A DNA stretch of 64,000 nucleotides from Auricularia sp. M13 (lineage: Eukaryota > Basidiomycota > Agaricomycetes > Auriculariales > Auriculariaceae), in contig CM073193.1 of assembly GCA_037042915.1 (NCBI GenBank), positions 2,232,001 to 2,296,000 on the forward strand, in the 5' to 3' direction. How positions within the stretch are numbered: position 1 is the stretch's first letter; every line of letters starts with the position of its first letter. The notes below the pieces were generated by a model. The model was not told the origin of the DNA, made no database searches, and saw only the letters and a list, made by a program, of their open reading frames with translations. The translations under genes and the position numbers were made by a program. Below are positions 10,889-22,800 of the stretch, piece by piece.

Positions 10889-12940
10889 TTATTTACTCGA
10901 ATCGGGCACATGAACATCGTCAACCTCAGCGGGGACAGTATCCTGAGAAGCAGCAGTGTCAGACTTCTCGAGCCCCTCCACCGCGCCGTTGCTCGCCTCC
11001 GCTTGAGGAGCGATGTCTGCCTCATTGACCACGTGAGGCTCATCTCCGCCGGCAGGCGGATCAGAGACGACCGCGACGGGCGCAGGCGCAGCGGGTTCAG
11101 CATCTTCACCCGCGGCCGCCGGCGCAGCGGCCGGGAGCTCGCCGTCGAACCCAAACGGCGCGAGCGCAAAGAAGCGCTCCCGCGTGAGCTCAAGCAGCGC
11201 CGCGCGCTTGTGCGGGAAGTCGAACGTGCGCGTGTGCACAAAGCCCGCGCCGCGGGCCATGCAGCGCACGATCTTGGCGTTCGTCAGGCGCGGCTCCATC
11301 ACGACGCGCTGCGTGCGCGAGTCCCACAGGAACAGCGCGTGCGCGAGCGACGGGGCCCAGGCTCTGCGAATGCAGGCGGAATTAGCAAAAATCGCACGAC
11401 CGCTGCAGGAAGATGGAATGCGATGGATATCTGATTAGATGCGATGCGATGGGTTGCGGATCCCGGGATGTCGCCAACACCGCCGCGGCATCAGGTGCAT
11501 ATTGGATGAATGGATGGGAAAGAAATTGGGAGAAATGGAAGGACGGTACGTAGACACTTGATGCGATCGGCGCCGGGGAAACTCGGCGCAGAGGGACGAG
11601 ACGGATTCTGGACGAGAAAGGATGTGGTCCAGACAAAATGTGTGGCACCCGAGAAGAGACAGGCCATGTGCCAGCGGTGAATCAAATAACTGGAGTGCGT
11701 GCGAGCGTGCGAAGGGTGATGGACAAGTGCAGGAAGATGGGGACGTAGCATTGGCGGAAAATAGAGCAAAATTAGCGAGACTCACGCGACACGGTGTGGC
11801 CCTCTGTGCTTCTCAGAGCCGACAAGCAGATGTATGCCATGGTCGAACACGTCGAGGTGGGGAACGTGAGCTCCCACACTGTCCTCCTGGATGACGTGAA
11901 TTAGCATTTGGAAGTTTATGCGGCACGGCATGAAATGGAGAAACAAGAAGCGGCATTGTGACACAGAGCCGTCCAGAGCCGAGCTCTGGGAATGCTAGCA
12001 CAGGCCTAGCCTACGTGGAGTGGGAACGCATATGCTTTTGAACTTGTGGACGTGGGACCCGGGGAGCCGCGGTATGAGGACGGAGATGAGTGAAGTTGAA
12101 GGAGGGCGCGTGCACGCAAAACGTCACTGGGGTGCATATGTAGCGTAATATGCGAAGCCGACGTCGAGGAAGGAGAAACAGAAGCAAGGGAGCAGAACGC
12201 ACCGCGGCCCAGTATAGCTCTGCATACAGCGCATCCTCGCCGCCGAAAGATCCCAGGACCGGCACGGTGTGGGCGTCATTCTGCATAGTCTCGAGGTATT
12301 CCCTGTGCTCCTCGAGCGTCCCAGTCTGCCTCCATGCAGCCGCGACGCGCGGGCTCTGTGCAACGAACAATCAAATAAGCAAAGCACTTGAGCCAAGGCA
12401 AACGCATAAACGCACATTCTGCCACGCGCTGAAGATAGCGACGTCCGCCGGCGAGCCGGCGTCCAGCACGCGCAGCGCAAACGCCTCGCCACCCAAATGC
12501 GGAATGCGGCGCTCGTAGACGACGGTGCCCGGCGCAGGCTTCGCGGGCCGCAGCGGCACGCGCCCCTTTCCCGCGACGTACGTGTGCGCGAGCGGGAGGT
12601 GCGACGTCGGCGGCACGCGCAGCCACGACGCGCGCTGCAGCTGCCAGAACGCCTCGCGGAAGAGCAGCAGCTCCTCCGCGGGCGCGTCCGGCGCGAAGGA
12701 GGGCACGCCGACGCCGAGCGCCAGCAGCGCCGCGTGCACGCCGGAGAACCCCGGGAGGCGCACGCGCGCCCACTCCGGCGCGTCCGCGGTGTCGAAGAGC
12801 GCGGAGAGGAGCGTGAGCGGGTCGGCGTCTGCGTCTGCGGCGGCGAGCGTGTAGAGCCTGGTGCGCGACGCGCGCGCGGGCGGCGTGTTGTCGTCCTCAG
12901 GCAGCGCCGAAGACGGCGGCTCCAGCGTCAAGGAGACCAT
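10889..12940 (-). CDS. N5-hydroxyornithine acyltransferase (IucB/MbtK-like GNAT; SidF/SidL/Ato1 type)
   Basis: Transfers an acyl group, probably acetyl or a longer acyl, from CoA to N5-hydroxyornithine. This makes the hydroxamate building block. Exons 12940-12416, 12355-12203, 11886-11786 and 11363-10889 join in phase to 417 residues. Family blocks are FSAWQNSPRVAAAWRQTG, GTLEEHREYLE, LYAELYWAAEDSVGAHV, DHGIHLLVGSEKHRGPHRVA, VVMEPRLTNAKIV and FDFPHKRAALLELTRERFF. The conserved H-L-L-V-G and R-G-P-H-R region marks the acyl-CoA-binding core. The last 85 or so residues are a Pro/Ala/Glu-rich tail. No C-terminal peroxisomal signal is visible (it ends DSSK). Introns 2 and 3 (316 and 422 bp) are far longer than others in the locus. 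Its start faces that of the synthetase. Which acyl group is used cannot be read from sequence. Confidence 0.88.
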
Positions 12941-13186
12941 CGGAAGTTGTCAGGGGAATTCTAGAGGGCGTCAGTCAGCCAGGTCCAGAGTCTTCGTGAC
13001 TAAGTCTGTGCGTACAGGGCTCAGGACGCAGTCGGCCGAAGCAGGGCAAGTGTGTGCGCGCGTGGAGGGACAGAGGCGGGACAGCTTTCCGGCGTGCGAA
13101 GCAGAGCTGAGTGGCATCGATGGGAAGCCATTGGACCAGCAAAAAAGCTGAGCGCGGTCTGCCGGAGGAGTAAATTGCGGATGGCG

Positions 13187-13271
13187 TTATCAGATGATCA
13201 TTTGGTGCCCGTGCGGTATCAGATATGATAACCGCCGAGGAGCGACCGCGTGTCTGAGTCTCATCTGATTA
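13187..13271. promoter_or_regulatory. Cluster of iron-GATA-type sites between acyltransferase and synthetase
   Basis: In the 920-bp gap between the acyltransferase and synthetase starts, an 85-bp stretch carries a perfect ATCTGATAA (minus strand, 13187-13195). A near-palindromic TATCAGATATGATAA lies at 13217-13231, and ATCTGATTA at 13263-13271. The last variant also occurs in the monooxygenase promoter (8686) and in an acyltransferase intron (11429). This matches binding sites of Urbs1/SreA/Fep1-type repressors. I infer iron-dependent co-repression of both flanking genes. No other gene is supported in 12941-13860. Confidence 0.6.
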
Positions 13272-13860
13272 GATGCCCACGTCCCCGGTCCGAAGGGCCT
13301 TTGGCCAAGGTGACGTGCCACGCCCCGAAGAACTCCTGGATCTTCCAGAGCCGCCCGGGCGCGCAGGCTGCATATCAAATACCAACGCAACGCGCTGGCG
13401 TTCGTCCCAAAGCAACTGCGCACCCACCCAGCTTCGCAACCTGCACCTCGACGCGCGATGAACGAGAACGAAGGTCGGCTCGGCCCCCTGCGCCTCCTGT
13501 TGCCCATCGCGCCCCGCAGCAGCTGATTCGCGTCCGGCAGAGAACGGGGCCGATAGGCGTCCCAGCGCCGCGACAATCCCCAATGGCATACATGCTGCCG
13601 ATGGCAATGGTGCGCAGTGTTACCTATCGCCCGCACGTCTAAACATCGTCCTGACCTGTCGTCCGCTCAGGACCGGCGAACGGCGCCCTGGATAGCACTC
13701 CAAACGGTACGCAAGGCCCATGTCGCTATCGCTGTCAGCACACGCTGTTGACACCCGGCGTTTGTAGGCGGCGAGCATGCCAGCAGCGAACGCTCCCAGG
13801 CCAATGGTGCGTACGGTAGATAGGTGATACGTGAGCTGGCCACTTCCGGAAAATTGACGC

Positions 13861-16800
13861 ATGTCGCGTGCAGAATACAAGCAAAAGCAAAACGCGCAAG
13901 CAATTGAGGCATCTGGAGATCGGAATCGTATGTGATTTGCGTTGGCGTGCGCTGGACATGCGTCATTGAGTGTGCCACAGAGGCAGACGAACCCACGCAC
14001 ACCGCAGATGCGTATTGGGCTGGAAAACTCGAAGGTGCGAGGCAGCATAGACGTAGTGCGGTGCTGACGACAGTTGCAGGCTGGACGCCGGAGCCTTTCC
14101 CAGACTTGACTGGCCTTCGCGCGCGCGCAAAGGGGACGGCACGCGGCACCGCGGTGATTACAGTCGAAGTCGAAAATGGTGTGCTGCCCAGCGCAGTCGC
14201 CTTCCAGGCAGCTTGGGCGTTTTTGCTCGTACGTCGGCCTTCCTTCAGACTCAGTCAAAGAAGATGCTAACTCGAGATGATGCAGCATATGTACGCCGAG
14301 GCTGAAGCGCCGGACGTCGTGTTTGGCGTGGAGGGCGGTGTGAGGCGGTTGACGAGCGAAGAGGCCAAGGGGACGAACGCCGCGGTCGTGCGCAAATTTG
14401 CCGGGGACGAGAAGGAGGCCGCAGCGTTTCCACCCGCCGATGTCACCCAGCTTGGCGCCGACGCCGCCATCTACTTCGGCAACAGAGACAGCGGGACCGA
14501 CGACGAGAAGTTGGCCGTGCGCATTGTGGTGGACCTCAAGTCGCACGAACTCCGCGCGACGTTCAGCCCGCAAGTCCTCACGCAGCCCGCAGCGGAATGC
14601 GTGCTGCGGCAGCTGGCGGGCGTCGCGGTGCACATCGAGACGAATCCAACGGCCGCATTCTTGGATAACGCCGCGGCCATTCGCGGGGAGCTCCAGGCTG
14701 CGCTGAATGCGCACCCCGAGCGGCTGCCGGTGCCGGACGGCGAGCTACTGCACAGCGCGTTTGGGCGCAATGCGCGCGAGAGGCCTGACAGCCTTGCGTT
14801 GTGGTTCCAGGGTGAGGATGGGAGCGAAGTCAAGTGGTCGTACGGCGAGTTGGACCGCAAAGCGAGCATCCTGGCACAAGCGATCCAAGACGCCGCTGGA
14901 GATGCGTCCTCCGTTGTCGATGCTGCCGTGCCGCTGTGCATGGAGAAGACGCCCGAGCTTTACGTCGCGATCCTTGGTGTCCTCAAGGTAAGCCTGTCGT
15001 ACTGAGTTCCCTGAGGTATCGCTGAACCAAGATCGCGTAGGCTGGGGGAGCATGGTGCCCCATAGACCCTGCGTTCCCGGCGCTAAGAAAGCAGGACTTG
15101 CTCACGCGCGCAGGCGGGCCAGTCGTCCTGGTCGGAACCGCCGCTGAGCGGGACGCACTCGTCGCCGACAACGCCCTGCCGACCGACCGCGCCGTCGCCA
15201 TCATCGCCGTCGCGGACATCATCGCCCAGGATAAAGCAGAGACCGCGCTGCCCGTCGTGCACTGCGGCGCGCGTCCGTCGACGCTGGCGTATTTGATCTG
15301 GACGAGCGGGACGACTGGCGCTCCCAAAGTGCGTATACGCGGCGCAGGGACAATGGCGACCGTGACTGATGCTGAATATCACAGGGCGTGCCGATTGAGC
15401 ATGCGGCAGCTGTTCAAGCCATCGCGGCTCTGCACCGGGATATCCCGTACGACGACCACGACGATGTCCGCTGCATCCAGTACGCGCGCCGTTCCTGCCT
15501 GATTCTGCATTTTTTTCTGACGTGTCATCAGGTTCTCTGCGTTTACCTTTGATGTTTCGGTGCGCTCTGTTGTATTATTCGTTCTACATTTCATTCAGGC
15601 TGACTTGGACGCGTAACAGGTCCAGGATTTCTTTTACACTTGGGGCGCGCCTTGCGGGACGCTGTGCTCGGCGTCCCGCTCGCTACTCCTGGGGTCGTTC
15701 CCCGAGCTATGCAACGCGTTCGCGGTGACCCATGCCTTCGTTAGTCAAATTTCCACCGATATGGTTGCGGTTCAACACTGACGAACTACAGCTCACGCCC
15801 GCGTTCATGGCTACGACGTCGCTCTCGGCCTGCAAGACTATCAAGACTCTGACCAGCATCGGCGAGAAATTGCCCGACGCCGTGGCGGACTTGTGGTGTG
15901 CGCCGGGCGTCGTGAGCGTCAACACGTACGGCCCTGCAGAGAGCACCATCGTTTCGACGGGTGCGCAATTTAGGATATTGCTTGAACGTTTGTCAATATT
16001 TTATGATAGTTCGGACATGGACACCTGGAGAAGCAACGAAGGCGCACAACGTCGGCCGCCCGCTCAGTACGATCAGCTGCTTCGCCGTCAAGGACGACCA
16101 TATTCTTCCCAGAGGCGCGGCGGGAGAGCTAGGTATGCGTTAACAGAGCTCAGAGCGTCGTGTTTCTGACGGGTTGAGCAGCAATTGGCGGATACCAGAA
16201 CGCGCGAGGATACCTGAGCCAGCCGGACAAGACGGCCGCCAAGTTCGTCGAGCACGCGCGCGCGGGCAAGGTCTACCTCACGGGCGACGTTGTGCGGTAT
16301 GCTTTCCCCCTTCTCATCCTTTGTTTCCTTCACGCGGGGCTGATTCGCCATTGCTAGGATTCTGCACGACGGGACGATCGAGTTCGTCGGGCGCACGGAC
16401 GACCTCGTCAAGCTGGGCGGCGTGCGCGTCGAGCTGTCCGAGATCAGCGCGCTCATATCCTCGCCGGACGTCGCGTGGGGCCCCGTGGCGACGCTGCAGC
16501 TCAGCCGCCCGGACCGCCCGCAGAAGGTCATCTGCTCGTTCGTCGCGTGCAAGGGGCTCGCGCAGGCCGGGAACTCGATGGTCAGCGAAGAGGCTGCGAA
16601 GGTCGCTCTGGAGGCCAAGGAGCGCGCGCTGGCGACGCTGCCGTCGTATATGGTGCCCAAGTGAGCGCGTCATCGTCTGTACGCTCGGGAACTTTGCTGA
16701 CAAGGCGCAGCGTCTTCCTCGTCGTGCCCCGCATCCCGACCACGCCGTCGAACAAGATCGACCGCAGCGCGCTCGCGCGCATCTACGCGGAGGTCGATCT

Positions 16801-19800
16801 GGCGGCGTGGGAGTCGCTTCTCGATTCGCAGTCCGCGCAAGGCGGCGTGGGTGGGTCGGAGCAGGAGAAGGCGGCGGTGGAGGCCATCCGGCATGCCGTC
16901 GCCAAATTGACGGGCGCGCCCCTTGAGGTCGTCGGCGTCGATACGCCGCTAAACGCGCTGGGCGTGGATTCCGTACGTTGTTAGAAAAGCAGATGTTGAA
17001 TGTCTACGCTGACCTTTCACTTCCTCTCATCAGATACGCGCCATCCAGCTCGCCGCGCGCATCCGCAGTCTCGGGCTCGGCCGCGACGTTGCTGTCCTCG
17101 ACGTGCTCGAGCATCCGACTGCCAGGCAGCTCGCAGCTTTCGTCGTTGCGGACCCGAATGGCGATGAAGACGCCGAGGCTCTGGAGGTCCACCAGATGCT
17201 CGAGACGTTCAATGTGGAGTGGCTCGCGCGCGTGAAGCAGCAGATCGAGGCTGAAGACGGAACGCGTATTGAGATGGTCCTGCCGTGCCTCCCTCGTGAG
17301 TAATTCACTTGGGTTAGCCGGAGGTCGATGCTGATAGATTTATCTAACAGTGCAGGAAGGCATGCTCTCCGAGCGCGCGCTCCATCATCGCGCCTATTGG
17401 TCGCATACTTGCCTTCAGCTAGGCGCAGACGTGGACGCCGATAGGCTGCGGAACGCGTGGGCGACGCTTGCTGCACAGTACGACATTCTGAGGACTGGAT
17501 TCGTGCAGCCCGCTGGCAACTACTCGGACAATATGTATGTTTTACATTCTGCTTTGTGTGATGCCATTGCTCATTGCGAATTACAGCACGTTTATCCAGG
17601 TTCTTTATGCGAAGACTCAGGTCAACTGGACGGTACTTAAAGCGCAGGATGGCCAGAGCCTGAAAGACCTGGCGAGCGAGCGCGCGGAGCAGATCATGAA
17701 AGATGCTGTGGGCTCAGTCCAACCGCCGTGGGCGCTGTCTCTCTTGGAGGACAATGAGGGAGAGCGTATGCTCGTCTTCTCAGCGCATCATTCGTCAGTC
17801 TCACAACGCAACTTTTCGAGTTTCTTTCTGATGACCGTCGCAGAATTTACGACGCAGACACGATCCGCTTCCTGCTCGAGGACGCCGCAGCAGCGTATCA
17901 CAACCGCCCTCTCTCTCAGCGGCCCACGCTCTTCTCGGTCGTCGCAAGCCTCCCGAACACCCCCTCTGCCGCACAGGCCACGCGCGACTTCTGGAAAACC
18001 GCCCTGCAGCCCTTCGCCGACCCCGAGCCGCACGGTCTGCCCGACCTCACAGGCCGCACGCGCCCGAAAGACTCCAAGGCGCCCGGCCACATCTCCCACC
18101 GCCAAGCAACGTCGACGCCGCGGGCGCAGCTGGAGGCCGCGGGGCGCGCGCTGGGCGGCTCGCTGGGCCATCTGGCGCAGGTCGCGTGGGCTGTTGTGCT
18201 CGGCGCGTACACCGAGGCGCAGCGTGTCGTTTTTGGCGAGACGCTCTCTGCGCGGCGCGACCCGCGCGCGCTGGGGCCGCTGCTCAGTGTGACGCCCGTG
18301 CCGCTTGATGTGGGCGACCAGGAGACCGCTAGGAGCGCTGTCGGGGCGCTTGTCAAGCTTGCCGAGGAGAGCGTTGGGAAACGCGGTGTCCCCGTCAGTG
18401 TGTTTCGCGAGGCGTTGCTGCGCGGAAGAGATAAGAGCGCCTGGGACGCGATGTTTGTTTTGCACCCCGAGACGGAGGACGACGATGGGGACCGGACGCC
18501 GCTGTGGAGAATCGTGCAGAACGTCGTGCCGCTCTATGTCGAGCATGGCTGGGCCCTGAACGTCGAGCTGCGCAGGGACCGCGTCGAGCTTGACATTTGG
18601 GCAGACAGTGCTCTCATGTGCGTCGTGCTGTCGTTCTTCCTCGGGCCTCGGTTGATGCTCACATCTTCTCTCGTGCAGTTCTCCGGCCCAACTGGTCCTT
18701 CTTACGCAGCAGACGGACGCTGTGCTTGCGTTGCTGGCGAAGAATCCCGACACGCCGTTCGGGACTCTGTCCTCGCAACTGCCTCTGCAGCTTCTCTCGT
18801 TCTCCGAGCCGACACCACCGCCGAACGTCATCGAGGCACCGAACCAGAAGCCGACGTGGTGGCTGGAGCGCTACGCCCGCGAGCACCCGGATTGGACGGC
18901 GGCTATCGTCGCGAGCCGTATCGAAGAAGACGGCGCGGACACCGAGAGCTGGACGTACAAGCAGCTGGACGACGCGGCGAACCGCGTGGCGCACTTCATC
19001 CTCTCCAAGGGCATTCGGCAGCGTACCATCGCTTTCTGCATGGGTCGAACCCTTCCAGCGTATGCGTACCAACTGGGGTACGTTAAGCTTTCGTCGGTGA
19101 TTTTATTGAAGCTGAATGTCGCTGCAGAATTTTCAAGACGGGGAACTGTTACCTGCCCGTTGAGGAAGATCTTCCGCCTGCGCGCAAAGTACTCCTCGTG
19201 CAAGACAGCGATGCTGCAATGGTCTTCACGACGGCCGAGCAGGCCGTCAACTTCCGGGATGTCAAGAATGGCGTCGACATCGTCATCGTGGATGAGGTCG
19301 CCCATCTGGACGAGCTGGCGCGTCAACCTTCGACCGTGCCCGACGTACCCTACGATCGGTACGCTCCAGGATACTGTAAGCGACTCGTCATAGGCTCCTA
19401 GTGCGCGCGTGCTGAAGATAGCCCAGTACTTTACACCAGCGGCAGTACTGGTTTGCCCAAGGGCGTGCTCGTCTCGCATGGCAACCTCGTCTCGTTCATC
19501 GAGTGCCTGCATGACCTGATCAACAAGCACTGTCCTGTTCCTCCGTTCGCAGGCAAAGGTCGCTTCCTCGGGCGCACGTCAATCGCATTGCAAGTGCTAT
19601 CTCATTCCGTGACCTGCGTTGCTGACGCACTGTAGCGATGTGCACTTGCTTGAAATCTTTGCCGCTTTCCGCTTTGGAATGGCGACCGCGTCGGCTCCAA
19701 GGCATATCATCCTCGCTGATCTCGGAAATACGCTGCGACACCTGAAGATTACGCACTCCTGGTATGTTAACATAAAATTCGACCTTCGGCGTTTACTCAT

Positions 19801-22800
19801 CGTTCACTTACTATTAGCCTCGTTCCTTCCCTCCTTGAACGCTCTGGCCTTGTACCATCAGATGTGCCCGACCTACGTTGGGCATCCGTTGGAGGTGGGC
19901 ACCTATGACTGCTTGTAATTGCATGCGCCTTACCATGAATTCAGGCGAAAAAATCTCTGCTCGGATTATTGAAGTCTGGGGTAATGATCCACGGGGCATC
20001 GTCCTCTTCAATGCCTGTAGGTGCGCCCCGGTTGGAGCGGACATGTGCTGACCTTTCCTCATTAGATGGGCCTACAGGTATTCCTACACGTCTGTCTTGC
20101 GATGGTCTGTCTAACTGGTATGCAGAGGTCACGATTGGGTGTTCCATGGCGCGCGTTCGGGGCACATCTTCCGCCCGCGACATCGGGAAAATATTCAACG
20201 GTAACCAGGCGCATGTGTTCCGCCCTGGGACACAACAACTGACTTTGCGCGGGCAACCTGGAGTGCGCTGTTCGCATTTGTTCGTATCGTAGACCTCTGA
20301 CGCATTTCAGGAACTTTGCGTCGCAGGGGACCTCGTGGGCATTGGCTACCTTAATCGTCCAGATGCGAAGGGTTTCGTGAGGATGGACAGTGGAGCCATG
20401 CTTTACCGAACCGGAGATATGGTGCGCCTTATGGCGGACGAGGTATGGTATCACTTTTTTTTTTCTTGTTGCGGGCTAACCACGACGGCAAGACCATCGA
20501 GTACCTTGGCCGGAGCGATGATCAGACGAAAATCAGAGGGCAACGGTTGGAACTCGCGGAGGTCAGCGAATGCCTGCGCGCCTCGTCTAATGAAAATCTC
20601 GCAGTGGCTTCCCTCGTCGCGCGGCATCCGTCGCTCAACCGCGACCTCCTGCTTTCTTTCTTCTCTCGCACTACTCGCGCACAGAAGGACCCCGAGGACG
20701 TTCCCGTTGTTCTTCACTCGGAGGGCGCGCTCTGCCAGAAGCTGCTTTTTGCGTGTCGCGAACGCCTCCCTGCCTTCATGGTTCCTGATCTCATCATCGC
20801 TGTCGACTTCATGCCCGTGGCGCTCATTTCACGCAAGGTCGATTCCAAGCTGCTGAGGAAGGTGTTCTCGGATACGTCTCTGGACGCGCTTATGGGCGAT
20901 TCCACGCAGCCGAAACGCGCTTTGACTAGTCAGGAGGAGCGCATCCGCGACATAATCCTTTCCATGCTTCCCTCGGTGTCGGAACCGGTGACGCACCTGA
21001 CAACAACTCTTCAGCTCGGCATCGATTCCATTGGCGCTATCAGGCTTGCTGCCAGATTTGCTACCGCCGGCCTGAACGTCCCTGTGGCTTTCTTAGTCCG
21101 AGGTCCGTCCATTGAGGCCATTGCGGGTAAGGCTTCTGCTAGCGGTGCTCTTCAGAATGGAGAACGCCTCCATGCCGTCAGCGAAGAGCTGCGATTGTTT
21201 TCTGAACGGGTTCGGTCTGTTCTCGGGGCATCCTCTGGTGTTGAAGACGTCCTGCCGGCTTTGCCCTTGCAAGAGAGCCTCGTTGCTCGCTCCATCGATT
21301 CCGAGGCCCCTTTGTATGTGAATCACGTCCTTCTTCAGCTACAGCTAGCGCGCCGAGATATCTTGCTTCGCCATCTCCTGCAGACGATTGCTTCCAATTC
21401 TATACTGCGGACGTCTTTCGTTGCTGTCGACAAGAAGATCGCGCAGGTTGTTCTGGCTGTCGGCTCCTACCCCGATCCCCTGACACACCGCTCGCTGGAC
21501 GCTGCTGTAGACCCTCGAGCGGCCATTCTCGACTCACTGAACACTGTGGCACAAGAAATAGTCGACGGCATATCATCTGTTCCTCCACTGCGAGCGAATC
21601 TGTGGCAACGAGAAGATGAAGCTTTCCTCGTTCTCTCATTACACCATTCCATCTACGACGGCCAGTACATCCTAATCATCGGTGATTATTTCCTTTCTAA
21701 CTTTGTACATAGGCGAATCGCTCGCAATGTTCCTGCACGAAATAGAATCGCGTGTTTACGGCCAATTTGACCTTCACCGCACCCCGTTCTCTAAAGTCGT
21801 GGAGTACGTGACCGCACAAAATCTCGACGATGCGCACCGCTTCTACGAGAGCTACTTGAAGGGCCTTGGACCGCAGCCAGAGCTCCCCCTCGTGGAGGAT
21901 CCAAGCAATTTCGACGAGGTGAAAATTGTGCATAGTAACAGTCTGGAGGGACTCGAGGCAACAGCGCGCAGCTCCGGCATTGGATTGCACGCCTTGTGTC
22001 AGGCTGCCTTCGCGGTTGCGTTCGCCGAACACTTCCAGTGTGCAGACATTGTAAGCCTTCCAATCCATGGTTTTGGCTTGTACCTCACCACCTGCAGGTG
22101 ATTGGTGTCGTTCTTTCCGGCCGCACGATTCCAGTCCCTGATGCAGACACTGTCCTCGGTAAGAATAACCTACTTGTTGACGTGTGTTGCTAATGGTTTT
22201 TGGTAGCTCCGTGCATCACTACCGTGCCAGTTCGGGTGAACTTTGCGTCATCTGGCAACTTCATCGACGTAGCCACCACAGTCCAAACCGACAGCGAGCA
22301 CATTTTAACCCATCAACATACGCCCCTGCAGCTAGTACAGCAATGGGCCGGCGTCTACGGTAACTTATTCAATACGTTATTCACGTTCACGAGAAGTCCT
22401 GGCCTCGAACTCAACCCGGAGCTGTGGTGCGAGCTCCCCGGCGTCTTTGGGATAGACGTACGAAATACATCACTGCCTAGATGTCTGCTCACCCCGTTAA
22501 CAGTATCCATTTGCTCTGGAAGTCGTCGCTTCCGAGGCCGACAATAACCTCAAGCTCGGCGCAGTTTTTACGAAAAGTCTCGATGCATCCATCGCAGAGT
22601 CTATAGTACGACGCACGGTAGCTCTCATCGCCGATATCTCCACGCCTCTCGCAGTCCTGGGAACGCCTGCGCCGTTGCGACGGAGTGTCCCCCACTACGA
22701 CGAGACTTCTTGGGATGATACGGAATCCAAGATCCGCTCCTGCGTGGCCGAAATTTGCGACATCCAGCTCGATGCCGTTACGAAGAATGTTGCTTTCTTG

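Noticed and set aside
13190-13642. Opposing open frames in the acyltransferase/NRPS promoter
   Set aside because: They overlap each other on both strands, have no family features, and sit where GATA sites and promoters are expected.
15480-15780. Apparent frameshifts and stops in A1 of the synthetase, suggesting a broken domain
   Set aside because: Three short GT-AG introns here restore [34 protein letters not shown] and [11 protein letters not shown] in one frame, matching normal adenylation domains.
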